Origin: Proteobacteria bacterium UBA5122 | GTDB lineage: Bacteria > Pseudomonadota > Gammaproteobacteria > Tenderiales > Tenderiaceae | Reading direction: 5' to 3' | NCBI GenBank assembly: GCA_002415485.1 | Contig: DHYU01000001.1 | Location: forward strand, 28,396 to 35,734 | Length of the DNA stretch: 7,339 bases | Shown: piece by piece, positions 1 through 6,186 of the stretch | How positions within the stretch are numbered: position 1 is the first letter of the stretch | Layout of the letters: each line of letters starts with the position of its first letter | Translations under genes and position numbers: made by a program | Notes under the pieces: model-generated | Seen by the model: only the letters and a program-made list of their open reading frames with translations | Database searches by the model: none | Told to the model about the DNA's origin: nothing

Positions 1-1080
1 GATGGCGACCTCGACCTGGTGGCCGGAAACTTCGGGCAAGCCAACCGCATCTATCTCAATAATGGCCACGGTAAGTTCGGCGCTGGCAGCAACCTCACCG
101 CCGATGCCCACGACACCCTCTCAGTCGCTCTGGGCGATGTCGACAGCGATGGTGACCTCGACCTGGTGGCCGGAAACCACACTGGGCAAGCCAACCGTTT
201 CTACCTCAATGACGGCCACGGCATCTTCGTTGCCAGCAGCAACTTCAGCACCGATGCACATTCCACCACCTCAGTTGCCCTGGGCGATATGGACGGCGAT
301 GGCGACATCGACCTGGTGGCCGGAAACAACGGAGCCAACCGCCTCTACCGCAATGAGGGCAGTGGCAACTTCGGCGCTGGCAGTAACCTCACCGACGATG
401 GCGATTTGACCACCTCAGTCACCCTAGGCGATGTCGACGGGGATGGCGACCTTGACCTGGTGGCCGGAAACAACGGGGTCAACCGCCTCTACCGCAATAA
501 CGGCCAAGGCAACTTCGACGATGGCACCAACATCACTGTCGATTGGCATATCACCCGGTCAGTCACCCTGGGCGATGTGGACAATGATGGCGACCTCGAC
601 CTGGTGGCTGGAAACGAAAGGGACGCCAACCGCCTCTACCTCAATGATGGCCACGGCAACTTCGGCGCTGGCAGCAACCTCACCGACGATGAGGACGACA
701 CCTACTCAGTCACCCTGGGCGATGTCGACGGCGATGGCGATCTCGACCTGGTGGCCGGTAACTACTTTAAACAGGCCAACCGCCTCTACCTCAATGATGG
801 CCACGGCAACTTCGACGAAGGCACAGACATCACCACCGATGCGCATGACACCTACTCAGTCACCCTGGGCGATGTGGACGGCGATGGCGACCTCGACCTG
901 GTGGCCGGTAACTACTCTAAACAGGCCAACCGCCTCTACCTCAATGATGGCAGTGGCAACTTCGACAAGGGCACCGACATCTCCAACGATCAGGATTGGA
1001 CCAGCTCAGTTGCCCTGGGCGATGTCGACGGCGATGGCGACCTTGACCTGGTGGTTGGAAACGGCTGGGCGACCAACCAC
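1..1080 (+). repeat. Eight tandem ~147-bp coding repeats (VCBS blades)
   Basis: The codons for DGDLDL recur at 1, 148, 298, 442, 586, 733, 883 and 1033, so the period is 144-150 bp and always a multiple of three. Similarity is strong at the DNA level, not only in the protein. The units starting near 721 and 871 are almost identical over about 85 bp, which suggests recent duplication or gene conversion. The array continues beyond the left edge. Confidence 0.9.
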
Positions 1081-1611
1081 CTGCATCTCAATCAAAGAGC
1101 ACGGCGCATTCTGCGACCAAACGCCAGTACGCTGCGCTTCAGTGAGGCGACGGGCACCATGCCCGTGACGGTCCCTTGCCAGGGCAGTACCAATGCCGCA
1201 GGCAGCGTTGATTACCGCATTACCAGTGGCAGCGCCCACGTCGGCAATGACGTCACCCTCACCAGCGGCACCCTCACCTGGGCCCCTGGTGGTTGTGGCA
1301 CAGCGCAAATCATCAACGTCCCGGTGTTTGATGATGATCTGGCAGAAGGCGATGAGAGATTCACGCTGACCTTGAGCAACCCCAAAGGGATTTATCTGCA
1401 TGACCCCATGAGCAAGCAGATGAAACTCACGATCACTATCGCCGACAATGACTCCGCAGGTGGCGGTGGCGGTGGCGGTGATGATGTTGATGCCATCGGC
1501 GGTGACCAAGGCGGTGGCGGTGGCGGTGGCGGCAATATTGACCCCTGGTGGCTATTGCTCCTGACCCTGACGGCCGCAACCCGGCACCACCGGCGCGGTC
1601 TACGTCTTTAA
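1..1611 (+). CDS. VCBS/FG-GAP repeat and Calx-beta secreted protein with GlyGly-CTERM-like tail (5' end missing)
   Basis: The frame is open from the first base to TAA 1609-1611, giving 536 residues; the N-terminus with any signal peptide lies outside the window. Residues 1-365 hold eight copies of a 48-50 residue unit built on LGDVDGDGDLDLVAGN followed by NRLYLNDGHGNF. This is the DxDxDG calcium-loop pattern of VCBS/FG-GAP beta-propeller blades. Residues about 371-484 fit a Calx-beta domain (DDDLAEGDERFTLTLSNP, then TITIADND). Two cysteines in it (VPCQG and GGCGT) could form a disulfide. Then come seven glycines (487-493), eight glycines (504-511), DPWW, a short hydrophobic stretch (about 516-526) and a basic tail with RHHRR. 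Gly tract, hydrophobic segment and basic end is the layout of GlyGly-CTERM proteins, which are type II secretion substrates processed by rhombosortase. The inferred role is a calcium-stabilised extracellular or surface protein; ligand unknown. Family assignment is firm, sorting class less so. Confidence 0.88.
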   Translation, partial: DGDLDLVAGNFGQANRIYLNNGHGKFGAGSNLTADAHDTLSVALGDVDSDGDLDLVAGNHTGQANRFYLNDGHGIFVASSNFSTDAHSTTSVALGDMDGDGDIDLVAGNNGANRLYRNEGSGNFGAGSNLTDDGDLTTSVTLGDVDGDGDLDLVAGNNGVNRLYRNNGQGNFDDGTNITVDWHITRSVTLGDVDNDGDLDLVAGNERDANRLYLNDGHGNFGAGSNLTDDEDDTYSVTLGDVDGDGDLDLVAGNYFKQANRLYLNDGHGNFDEGTDITTDAHDTYSVTLGDVDGDGDLDLVAGNYSKQANRLYLNDGSGNFDKGTDISNDQDWTSSVALGDVDGDGDLDLVVGNGWATNHLHLNQRARRILRPNASTLRFSEATGTMPVTVPCQGSTNAAGSVDYRITSGSAHVGNDVTLTSGTLTWAPGGCGTAQIINVPVFDDDLAEGDERFTLTLSNPKGIYLHDPMSKQMKLTITIADNDSAGGGGGGGDDVDAIGGDQGGGGGGGGNIDPWWLLLLTLTAATRHHRRGLRL

Positions 1612-1652
1612 ATAAACCGTTACTGGCTTAAGCCAAACACAGCCCACGAACT

Positions 1653-1692
1653 AGCCCCCGCCCCGCACTGTTTCGCGCGGCGGGGCTTTTTT
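1653..1692 (+). terminator. Rho-independent terminator after the VCBS-repeat gene
   Basis: AGCCCC (1653-1658) pairs with GGGGCT (1682-1687). The stem continues, past a one-base bulge and one mismatch, through GCC/GGC and CGC/GCG to a loop at 1667-1674. Six Ts follow (1687-1692). It begins about 40 nt after the stop codon and separates this gene from argS. Confidence 0.85.
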
Positions 1693-1715
1693 ATCCACCA
1701 GCGGCCATCCGCCAT

Positions 1716-1745
1716 TTGCATCCGCCCCCGATAAAAAGAGATAAT
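1716..1745 (+). promoter_or_regulatory. Candidate sigma70 promoter for argS
   Basis: GATAAT (1740-1745) matches the -10 consensus at five of six positions. An upstream TTGCAT (1716-1721) matches the -35 at only its first three bases, with an 18-nt spacer. It lies between the preceding terminator and the argS start at 1784, where a promoter is needed. The assignment rests mainly on the -10 box and position. Confidence 0.45.
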
Positions 1746-1783
1746 TGCCGCCTTCGTTTTGACTCCCGATTGGATATCTACCC

Positions 1784-3544
1784 ATGAAGCCGCTTATCGT
1801 TCAGCTGGTGACCAGCGCCGTGACCTCTTTGCAGCAAGCAGGTGACCTGCCTGCCGACCTGACCGCCAACGTGCAGGTCGAGCGCACCAAAGACCGTCAG
1901 CATGGCGACTTCGCCTGCAACATCGCGTTGATGCTGGCCAAACCGGCCCGCTGCAAACCACGTGATCTGGCCGACAAGATCGTCGCCGCGCTGCCTGCCG
2001 AGGCGCAGATCAGCAAGGTCGAGATCGCCGGCCCCGGCTTCATCAACTTCTTTTTGGCGCCCAACGCCTACCACGGCGTGGTCGGTGAGATCTTTGTCCA
2101 GGGCGATCAATTCGGCCGCAGCCAATACGGCGCGGGCAAACCGATCCAGGTCGAGTTCGTCTCGGCCAACCCCACCGGCCCGCTACACGTCGGCCACGGT
2201 CGTGGCGCGGCCTATGGCGCCACCGTCGCCAACCTGCTGGATGCGATTGGCTATAAGGTCCACCGCGAGTATTACGTCAACGATGCCGGTCGGCAGATGG
2301 ACATCCTCGGCACCAGCATCTGGCTGCGTTACCTAGAACACTGCGGCGAAAAGTTCACCTTCCCCAGCAATGGCTACAAGGGCGAATACGTGCGCGACAT
2401 CTCTGCCGATCTGCACGCCAAACACGGTGAGGCACTGCGCCGCAGCAGCGCCGAGGTCTTCGCCGACATCCCGGCCGATGAACCTGCCGGGGGCGATAAA
2501 GAGGAACACATCGATGCACTGGTCGCACGCGCCAAGGAACTGCTGGGCGACACCGGCTACCGCACCGCGTTTGATCTCGGCCTCAACACCGTGCTCGACG
2601 ACATCCGCGATGACCTCAAAGAATTCGGCGTCGAATACGACGACTGGTTCTCCGAGCGTTCACTGACCGACAACGGCTCCGTCGCCCAGGCACTGCAACG
2701 CCTGCGCGATGCCGGTTACATCTACACCCAGGACGGCGCGCAGTGGTTCCGCTCCAGCGCCTTTGGCGACGAGAAGGACCGCGTTGTCGTGCGTGACAAC
2801 GGCCAGATGACCTACTTCGCCTCCGACATCGCCTACCACATGCACAAGATGGAACGCGGCTACGAGCGCGTGATCGACGTCTGGGGTGCCGACCACCACG
2901 GCTACGTGCCACGCGTCAAAGCCGCCTTGCAGGCGATGGGTGATGACCCGAGCAAGCTCGATGTGCTGCTGGTGCAGTTCGCGATTCTGTATCGCGGCGG
3001 CGAGCGCGTGCAGATGTCGACCCGCTCCGGTTCGTTTGTCACGCTGCGTGAACTGCGCGACGAGGTCGGCAACGATGCGGCGCGTTTCTTCTACGTGATG
3101 CGCAAGTGCGAACAGCACATGGACTTCGACCTGGATCTGGCCAAGTCACAGTCCAACGACAACCCGATGTACTACATCCAATACGCCCATGCCCGTGTCT
3201 GCTCGGTGCTGCGCCAGTTGCAAGAGAAAGGCCTGCGCCACGACAACGACAACGGCCTTGCCCACCTGCACCTGCTGCACGAGCCACACGAGCAGGCGCT
3301 GCTGGTCAGCCTGTCGCGTTACCCCGAAGTGCTGGAGGCCTCGGCCATCAACCACGAGCCACATCAGCTGGCCCACTTCCTGCGCGATGTCGCCAACGAG
3401 TTCCACACCTATTACAACGCCCACCAGTTCATCGTCGACGACGCCAATGTGCGTGATGCGCGCCTGAGCCTGATCGTTGCCACCCGTCAGGTGCTGGCCA
3501 ACGGCCTCAAGCTGTTGGGTGTCAGCGCACCGGACAGCATGTAA
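1784..3544 (+). CDS. argS: Arginyl-tRNA synthetase
   Basis: This class I aminoacyl-tRNA synthetase joins arginine to tRNA-Arg using ATP, in the cytoplasm. The protein is 586 residues, normal for the Pseudomonas-type ArgS. The N-terminal add-on domain (about 1-95) contains HGDFACNIAL and EIAGPGFINFFLAP. The catalytic Rossmann domain begins with VEFVSANPTGPLHVGHGRG, which carries the HIGH signature as HVGH at residues 135-138. The KMSKS position reads QMSTRSG (Met 411), a form typical of this subfamily. NDAARFFYVMRKCEQHMDFD and YYIQYAHARVCSVLRQL lead into the C-terminal DALR anticodon-binding domain (about 465-586). ATG 1784 is chosen because the N-terminus aligns with the family, but no clear Shine-Dalgarno sequence precedes it. 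The SPOR gene follows after 31 nt and is probably cotranscribed. The gene appears intact. Confidence 0.97.
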   Translation: MKPLIVQLVTSAVTSLQQAGDLPADLTANVQVERTKDRQHGDFACNIALMLAKPARCKPRDLADKIVAALPAEAQISKVEIAGPGFINFFLAPNAYHGVVGEIFVQGDQFGRSQYGAGKPIQVEFVSANPTGPLHVGHGRGAAYGATVANLLDAIGYKVHREYYVNDAGRQMDILGTSIWLRYLEHCGEKFTFPSNGYKGEYVRDISADLHAKHGEALRRSSAEVFADIPADEPAGGDKEEHIDALVARAKELLGDTGYRTAFDLGLNTVLDDIRDDLKEFGVEYDDWFSERSLTDNGSVAQALQRLRDAGYIYTQDGAQWFRSSAFGDEKDRVVVRDNGQMTYFASDIAYHMHKMERGYERVIDVWGADHHGYVPRVKAALQAMGDDPSKLDVLLVQFAILYRGGERVQMSTRSGSFVTLRELRDEVGNDAARFFYVMRKCEQHMDFDLDLAKSQSNDNPMYYIQYAHARVCSVLRQLQEKGLRHDNDNGLAHLHLLHEPHEQALLVSLSRYPEVLEASAINHEPHQLAHFLRDVANEFHTYYNAHQFIVDDANVRDARLSLIVATRQVLANGLKLLGVSAPDSM

Positions 3545-3556
3545 TTTTCTGGTTTG

Positions 3557-3562
3557 AAAGGA
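3557..3562 (+). promoter_or_regulatory. Ribosome binding site of the SPOR-domain gene
   Basis: AAAGGA lies between the argS stop and ATG 3576. The 13-nt gap to the start is longer than usual, but there is no closer in-frame start and no better site. Confidence 0.5.
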
Positions 3563-3575
3563 CTCCCCCACGGGC

Positions 3576-4181
3576 ATGACGCGCGACTTCAAAAACCTGC
3601 CTCCGAGCAGCGGCAAGGGCAAAAAAAAGGCTGCCCCAAAAAAAGCAGCCTCCTCTAAAAATAATGGCAAGCCCTCTGCGGGCGGGCCTCCGGGCTGGGT
3701 GTGGCTCATCACCGGGCTGCTGCTCGGCGGCCTGGTCGCGTTCGGCTTTTTCGTCATCAACCGCGACGCCTACGTGCCGGACAAACCCGCACCGGCCCCC
3801 GCCAAGATCGAAAAGTCCGCCCCACCCGCCCAGGTCGATGAAGAGGCCAGCCGCTTTGATTTCTACAAGCTGCTGCCCGAACAGGAGGTCGTGATCCCCG
3901 ACAGCGAGATCCGCGAGGAGCAGAAAAAGATCCAGCCACCGGAAAACATCACCTACTTCCTGCAGGTTGGCTCCTTCCGTAAATTTGAGCAGGCCGATGG
4001 CCTCAAGGCCCAACTCGCCTTCATCGGCGTCGAGTCCGAGATCCAACGCATCCCCAGCAACGGCGAAGACTGGCTGCGCGTGCGCGTCGGTCCGTTCACC
4101 AACAAACGCGACCTCAACCGCGTGCGCAATCGCCTATACCGAGAGAACATCAACTCGATGGTGGTGGAGATCAAGGATTAG
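3576..4181 (+). CDS. FtsN-like SPOR-domain cell-division protein
   Basis: This is a 201-residue bitopic inner-membrane protein. Residues 1-40 form a Lys/Ala/Pro/Gly-rich cytoplasmic tail. Residues about 41-61 (WVWLITGLLLGGLVAFGFFV) are one transmembrane helix. A Pro-rich periplasmic linker holds RFDFYKLLPEQEVVIPD (93-109), a motif common in gammaproteobacterial FtsN-like proteins. The C-terminal SPOR domain (about 125-200) starts at TYFLQVGSFRKFEQAD and includes WLRVRVGPF. SPOR domains bind septal peptidoglycan stripped of stem peptides, and FtsN helps activate septal wall synthesis. The position after argS matches the Pseudomonas gene found between argS and hslV, which supports FtsN. I give no symbol because other SPOR proteins share the layout. 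Odd points are an A8 run and an A7 run near codon 16, and the absence of hslV downstream. Confidence 0.88.
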   Translation: MTRDFKNLPPSSGKGKKKAAPKKAASSKNNGKPSAGGPPGWVWLITGLLLGGLVAFGFFVINRDAYVPDKPAPAPAKIEKSAPPAQVDEEASRFDFYKLLPEQEVVIPDSEIREEQKKIQPPENITYFLQVGSFRKFEQADGLKAQLAFIGVESEIQRIPSNGEDWLRVRVGPFTNKRDLNRVRNRLYRENINSMVVEIKD

Positions 4182-4755
4182 TTGTTCCGATCTGCGCCCC
4201 CGCAAGACCACTGGCAATCCCCCCGATCGCAGGGTCTTAAGTGCTCAACAGATCATCAATGGAAAAAAGAATGGGCAACCTGAAGATTTTCTAGCTCTAT
4301 AGTATTGAATAGACACGCGGCGCCTAAGGCCGATAGGTGGTATATGCACAAGGTTTATTATCTGTGGGATTGAAATACACAGACCAATCCACCGCATTAA
4401 GATTGTAGTTACCATTAAAGCAACTATAAGTCCCTCCAGCGCCATGAATCTCCACCACTTTCACGGAGCGTCAAAATGACTAGGAAACGCTATCCCAGCC
4501 CCCTTCCAGGCCGATAATCACCTACCCTTAGAACCTGGCTCGTCATGAGGTCGCAGATATCAAGCCCCAGATCACTCACCCCGATCTACCATCGCCCTTC
4601 TTCAATGCTCGATGTGAATGCACTAAAACCTTAAAACAAATATATTAATTGACGCTAATTATGATGGGTTCAGCGCTCGCGCCTTTACCCGAACTATTGA
4701 AAGGCAACACAGACAAACCTCTACCAGTGACGCGATATTGGAAACAGAGCACCCC
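4182..4755. other. Gene-poor spacer between the SPOR gene and the coiled-coil gene
   Basis: This stretch of about 570 bp has many stops in all frames. A 6-bp inverted repeat (AAGACC 4204-4209, GGTCTT 4233-4238) has a long loop and no T tract, so I do not call it a terminator. TTGACG at 4649-4654 resembles a -35 box but lacks a matching -10 at the right distance. The only protein-like signal is a short minus-strand reading frame (4324-4464). Gene loss or decay at this site is possible. Confidence 0.5.
4324..4464 (-). CDS. Possible 46-codon small ORF or C-terminal gene remnant
   Basis: Read on the minus strand from GTG 4464 to TAG 4324, the frame gives 46 residues, including GGTYSCFNGNYNL, AVDWSVYFNPTDNK and PCAYTTYRP. 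The composition, with many aromatics, Asn and Thr and two cysteines 24 apart, looks like the end of an exported protein rather than random translation. No Shine-Dalgarno sequence precedes the GTG, and an in-frame TGA lies three codons upstream (4473-4471). That favours a decayed remnant over a functional gene. Family not recognised. Confidence 0.25.
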   Translation of the reverse strand: MKVVEIHGAGGTYSCFNGNYNLNAVDWSVYFNPTDNKPCAYTTYRP

Positions 4756-5676
4756 ATGGAAAACATAAATTCCAGCCAAGAAATCAAAGCCTTAGAAGAG
4801 AAGAAGTTTGCGCTGGAGCAGGCCGTTCAAATTGCACAAAGCATAGAACGGCTACAGGAGAGCCTGGCGGCGTCATTACTGCTGGGCAAATCCAGCAGCG
4901 ATATCCCGCAATCCGCGATTGAGGCCTACGAACAACTCGATGCCAGCACCCGGTCACAGAGCATCGACCAGCTCCGCCAAAGCCTGTCTAGCCTAGAGCG
5001 GGTCATCAGCGCCGACATCAAGCGCATCCTGCAAATCTCAGAGATGCCCGCAGAGGCGCTGGGAGGCGCCAGCGCACGTCAGATTTACGACCTGCTCAAC
5101 AACTTCAGGAAACAGGCGCAGACCGCCGTCGCCCTGCGCGTCCTCCTCCATGCCCGAGGCGATAAAACCGAAGCGACAAGCCTGCCCGTCTCCTCGCAAC
5201 AGATTCGCGCCCGGCTCACCGAAGTCAACGAAAAGGAACAGGCCTATCGCCGCATCATTCGTAACGAACTCGTCAGCACCATCAACGAAACCAATCGCAT
5301 CCTAGACAACACACACGTATCCGACGCCATGCGCGCCCTGTTGCTTGTATCCAATCAGGACATGACCGCCAACCTACAACACCTCGACAGCGGAAAACCC
5401 ATCACCCAAATGCCCGTGCCCATGGAGATCATCAACCTCAGCGAACATAGCATCACCACCCTCGACACCAGCCCCGAACAAAAAAATCACGAAGCGCTAC
5501 CCTCCATGCAGAAACAGCCATTGTTTGTACCGAGCACACCAGCCACAGCACCTGCCGACACGGCCCGGCTCAAAAAAGATGACAACCTGCTGAAAAACAT
5601 CTGGCGCTGGGCAACTACCCCCACCACCGTGTCATGGAAAGACGTCAAAAGCGAAGACAAGAAAAAACCGCGTTAA
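4756..5676 (+). CDS. Hypothetical soluble helical (coiled-coil) protein, 306 aa
   Basis: I do not recognise this protein. It has no signal peptide or membrane segment, so it is probably cytoplasmic. Residues about 7-45 (EIKALEEKKFALEQAVQIAQ and on), 60-96, 106-134 and 146-186 are predicted helical, rich in Gln, Glu, Leu, Arg and Ala with heptad-like spacing. Residues about 212-275 are a Pro/Ser/Thr-rich, probably disordered linker. The end has NLLKNIWRWATTP followed by a strongly basic tail (DKKKPR). ATG 4756 is preferred over an in-frame TTG at 4738: a weak purine stretch (ACAGAG) sits 7 nt upstream, while nothing precedes the TTG. The gene stands alone, with no partner on its strand and about 500 bp of hairpin-rich DNA after it. 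Base use resembles the housekeeping genes, which argues for a real coding gene. A structural or scaffold role is only a guess. Confidence 0.75.
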   Translation: MENINSSQEIKALEEKKFALEQAVQIAQSIERLQESLAASLLLGKSSSDIPQSAIEAYEQLDASTRSQSIDQLRQSLSSLERVISADIKRILQISEMPAEALGGASARQIYDLLNNFRKQAQTAVALRVLLHARGDKTEATSLPVSSQQIRARLTEVNEKEQAYRRIIRNELVSTINETNRILDNTHVSDAMRALLLVSNQDMTANLQHLDSGKPITQMPVPMEIINLSEHSITTLDTSPEQKNHEALPSMQKQPLFVPSTPATAPADTARLKKDDNLLKNIWRWATTPTTVSWKDVKSEDKKKPR

Positions 5677-5727
5677 AAAACACAGCATTCGCATTGGACG
5701 GAAACAACCCCGCTTTGTTGAACGCAA

Positions 5728-5744
5728 GGTGGGCGCCGCCCACC
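5728..5744. repeat. GGTGGGC palindrome, first copy (REP-like)
   Basis: GGTGGGC (5728-5734) and GCCCACC (5738-5744) form a perfect 7-bp stem with a 3-nt loop. A second palindrome with the same arms lies 25 nt downstream, so the two form a pair as in bacterial interspersed mosaic elements. This copy lacks the GTAG head. Confidence 0.75.
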
Positions 5745-5768
5745 ATGAGTTGCCTGATAAATTCGTAA

Positions 5769-5790
5769 CGGTGGGCGATGCCCACCCTAC
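5769..5790 (-). repeat. REP-like element with GTAG head, second GGTGGGC palindrome
   Basis: GGTGGGC (5770-5776) pairs with GCCCACC (5780-5786) around the loop GAT. Read on the minus strand, GTAG (5790-5787) directly abuts the stem. A conserved GTAG/GGAG-type tetranucleotide beside a short hairpin is the known arrangement of REP sequences recognised by REP-associated tyrosine transposases (RAYTs). No RAYT gene lies in the window. Confidence 0.65.
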
Positions 5791-5875
5791 AAAAACAACA
5801 TTCATTATCATGCGCCGCTAAGCACATCATAAAAATGCGTTTAATCGATCCCGTTCGACGCAGCCGAGCATCGCA

Positions 5876-5940
5876 GTTCATCTTGAACAGTGTGCTTCCT
5901 TGTTTGAGCGTAGCGAGTTTGGAAGCACACCAAGATGAAC
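5876..5940. repeat. Large two-part inverted repeat (10 + 9 bp stems)
   Basis: GTTCATCTTG (5876-5885) pairs perfectly with CAAGATGAAC (5931-5940). Nested inside, TGTGCTTCC (5891-5899) pairs perfectly with GGAAGCACA (5921-5929). The internal loop is asymmetric (AACAG against C) and the apical loop is 21 nt (5900-5920) with GCGTAGCG at 5908-5915. No T tract follows, so it is not a standard terminator. It could be a structured RNA or part of a repeat element. Confidence 0.7.
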
Positions 5941-5955
5941 GAGAAGCGCAGGGAA

Positions 5956-5982
5956 TTCGATGAGTGCCTTTTACTCATCGAA
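5956..5982. repeat. Perfect 10-bp inverted repeat
   Basis: TTCGATGAGT (5956-5965) and ACTCATCGAA (5973-5982) form a perfect stem around the 7-nt loop GCCTTTT. It starts 16 nt after the preceding large hairpin. No T tract follows. Confidence 0.7.
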
Positions 5983-6007
5983 CAAGTCGCCGGGCGGCCT
6001 TCTTTTT

Positions 6008-6043
6008 GAGTGCTTTTTCTTGGCCGTGCAAGAAAAAGTACTT
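6008..6043. repeat. 15-bp hairpin, CTTTTTCTTG / CAAGAAAAAG core
   Basis: A perfect 10-bp core (6013-6022 with 6029-6038) encloses the loop GCCGTG. It extends outward by three Watson-Crick pairs and two G-T wobbles to 6008 and 6043. A smaller hairpin follows at once: ATCGGG (6049-6054) with CCCGAT (6061-6066), which competes with TCGGC/GCCGA. The A/T runs lie inside the stem, so it is unlikely to be a simple terminator. Confidence 0.7.
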
Positions 6044-6117
6044 CGGCTATCGGGCCGAGACCCGATTCACAATCAAGCATCGCGATAGCGACACAAGACG
6101 TTATTTGAATTTCATAC

Positions 6118-6147
6118 GTGCGATTACGCTACGCTAATCGCACCTAC
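6118..6147 (-). repeat. REP-like element with GTAG head, GTGCGATTA palindrome
   Basis: GTGCGATTA (6118-6126) pairs perfectly with TAATCGCAC (6135-6143), with an 8-nt loop. On the minus strand GTAG (6147-6144) directly precedes the stem, the same head and orientation as the element at 5769-5790, although the stem sequences differ. The loop reads GCGTAGCG on the minus strand, an octamer also present in the loop of the large hairpin at 5908-5915. Confidence 0.65.
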
Positions 6148-6186
6148 AATCGAGGCTATGAGTTACATTTAAACAAAACTACGAGT

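Larger units (their letters stand above)
5677..6186. other. Non-coding hairpin-rich intergenic region
   Basis: About 510 bp between the coiled-coil gene and the minus-strand membrane gene, with no credible coding region. It contains at least six inverted repeats, the strongest of which are listed separately. The short frames that cross it simply translate the palindromes. It looks like a REP/BIME-type repeat cluster, possibly assembled from more than one dispersed element. A transcribed structured RNA cannot be excluded. Confidence 0.6.

Noticed and set aside
2..1168. Second-frame plus-strand frames with repeated TSTWWPET words
   Set aside because: They are out-of-phase readings of the VCBS repeat DNA; the periodicity belongs to the real frame.
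3146..3760. Long minus-strand frame antisense to the end of argS and the start of the SPOR gene
   Set aside because: It runs opposite two certain genes, so its openness follows from their GC-rich codon use.
4204..4238. Inverted repeat AAGACC/GGTCTT as terminator of the argS-SPOR unit
   Set aside because: Only six pairs, a 23-nt loop and no T tract.
4245..4445. 66-codon minus-strand frame starting MALEGLIVALMV
   Set aside because: It overlaps the more protein-like 46-codon frame in another phase, has low-complexity hydrophobic and Arg-rich content, and no ribosome binding site.
4649..4677. TTGACG as the -35 box of a promoter for the coiled-coil gene
   Set aside because: No AT-rich -10 lies 16-18 nt downstream; that position is GC-rich (around AGCGCT).
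5645..5881. Minus-strand frame containing VGIAHRYEFIRQ and VGGAHLAF
   Set aside because: It translates the two GGTGGGC palindromes and overlaps the end of the coiled-coil gene. The VGIAH/VGGAH words come from the repeat, not from a conserved protein.
5778..6080. Short plus- and minus-strand frames across the hairpin region
   Set aside because: They consist of translated inverted repeats, have no ribosome binding site and no protein-like composition.
5728..6147. CRISPR array
   Set aside because: The palindromes differ in sequence and spacing, and there are no regular repeats with unique spacers of constant length.
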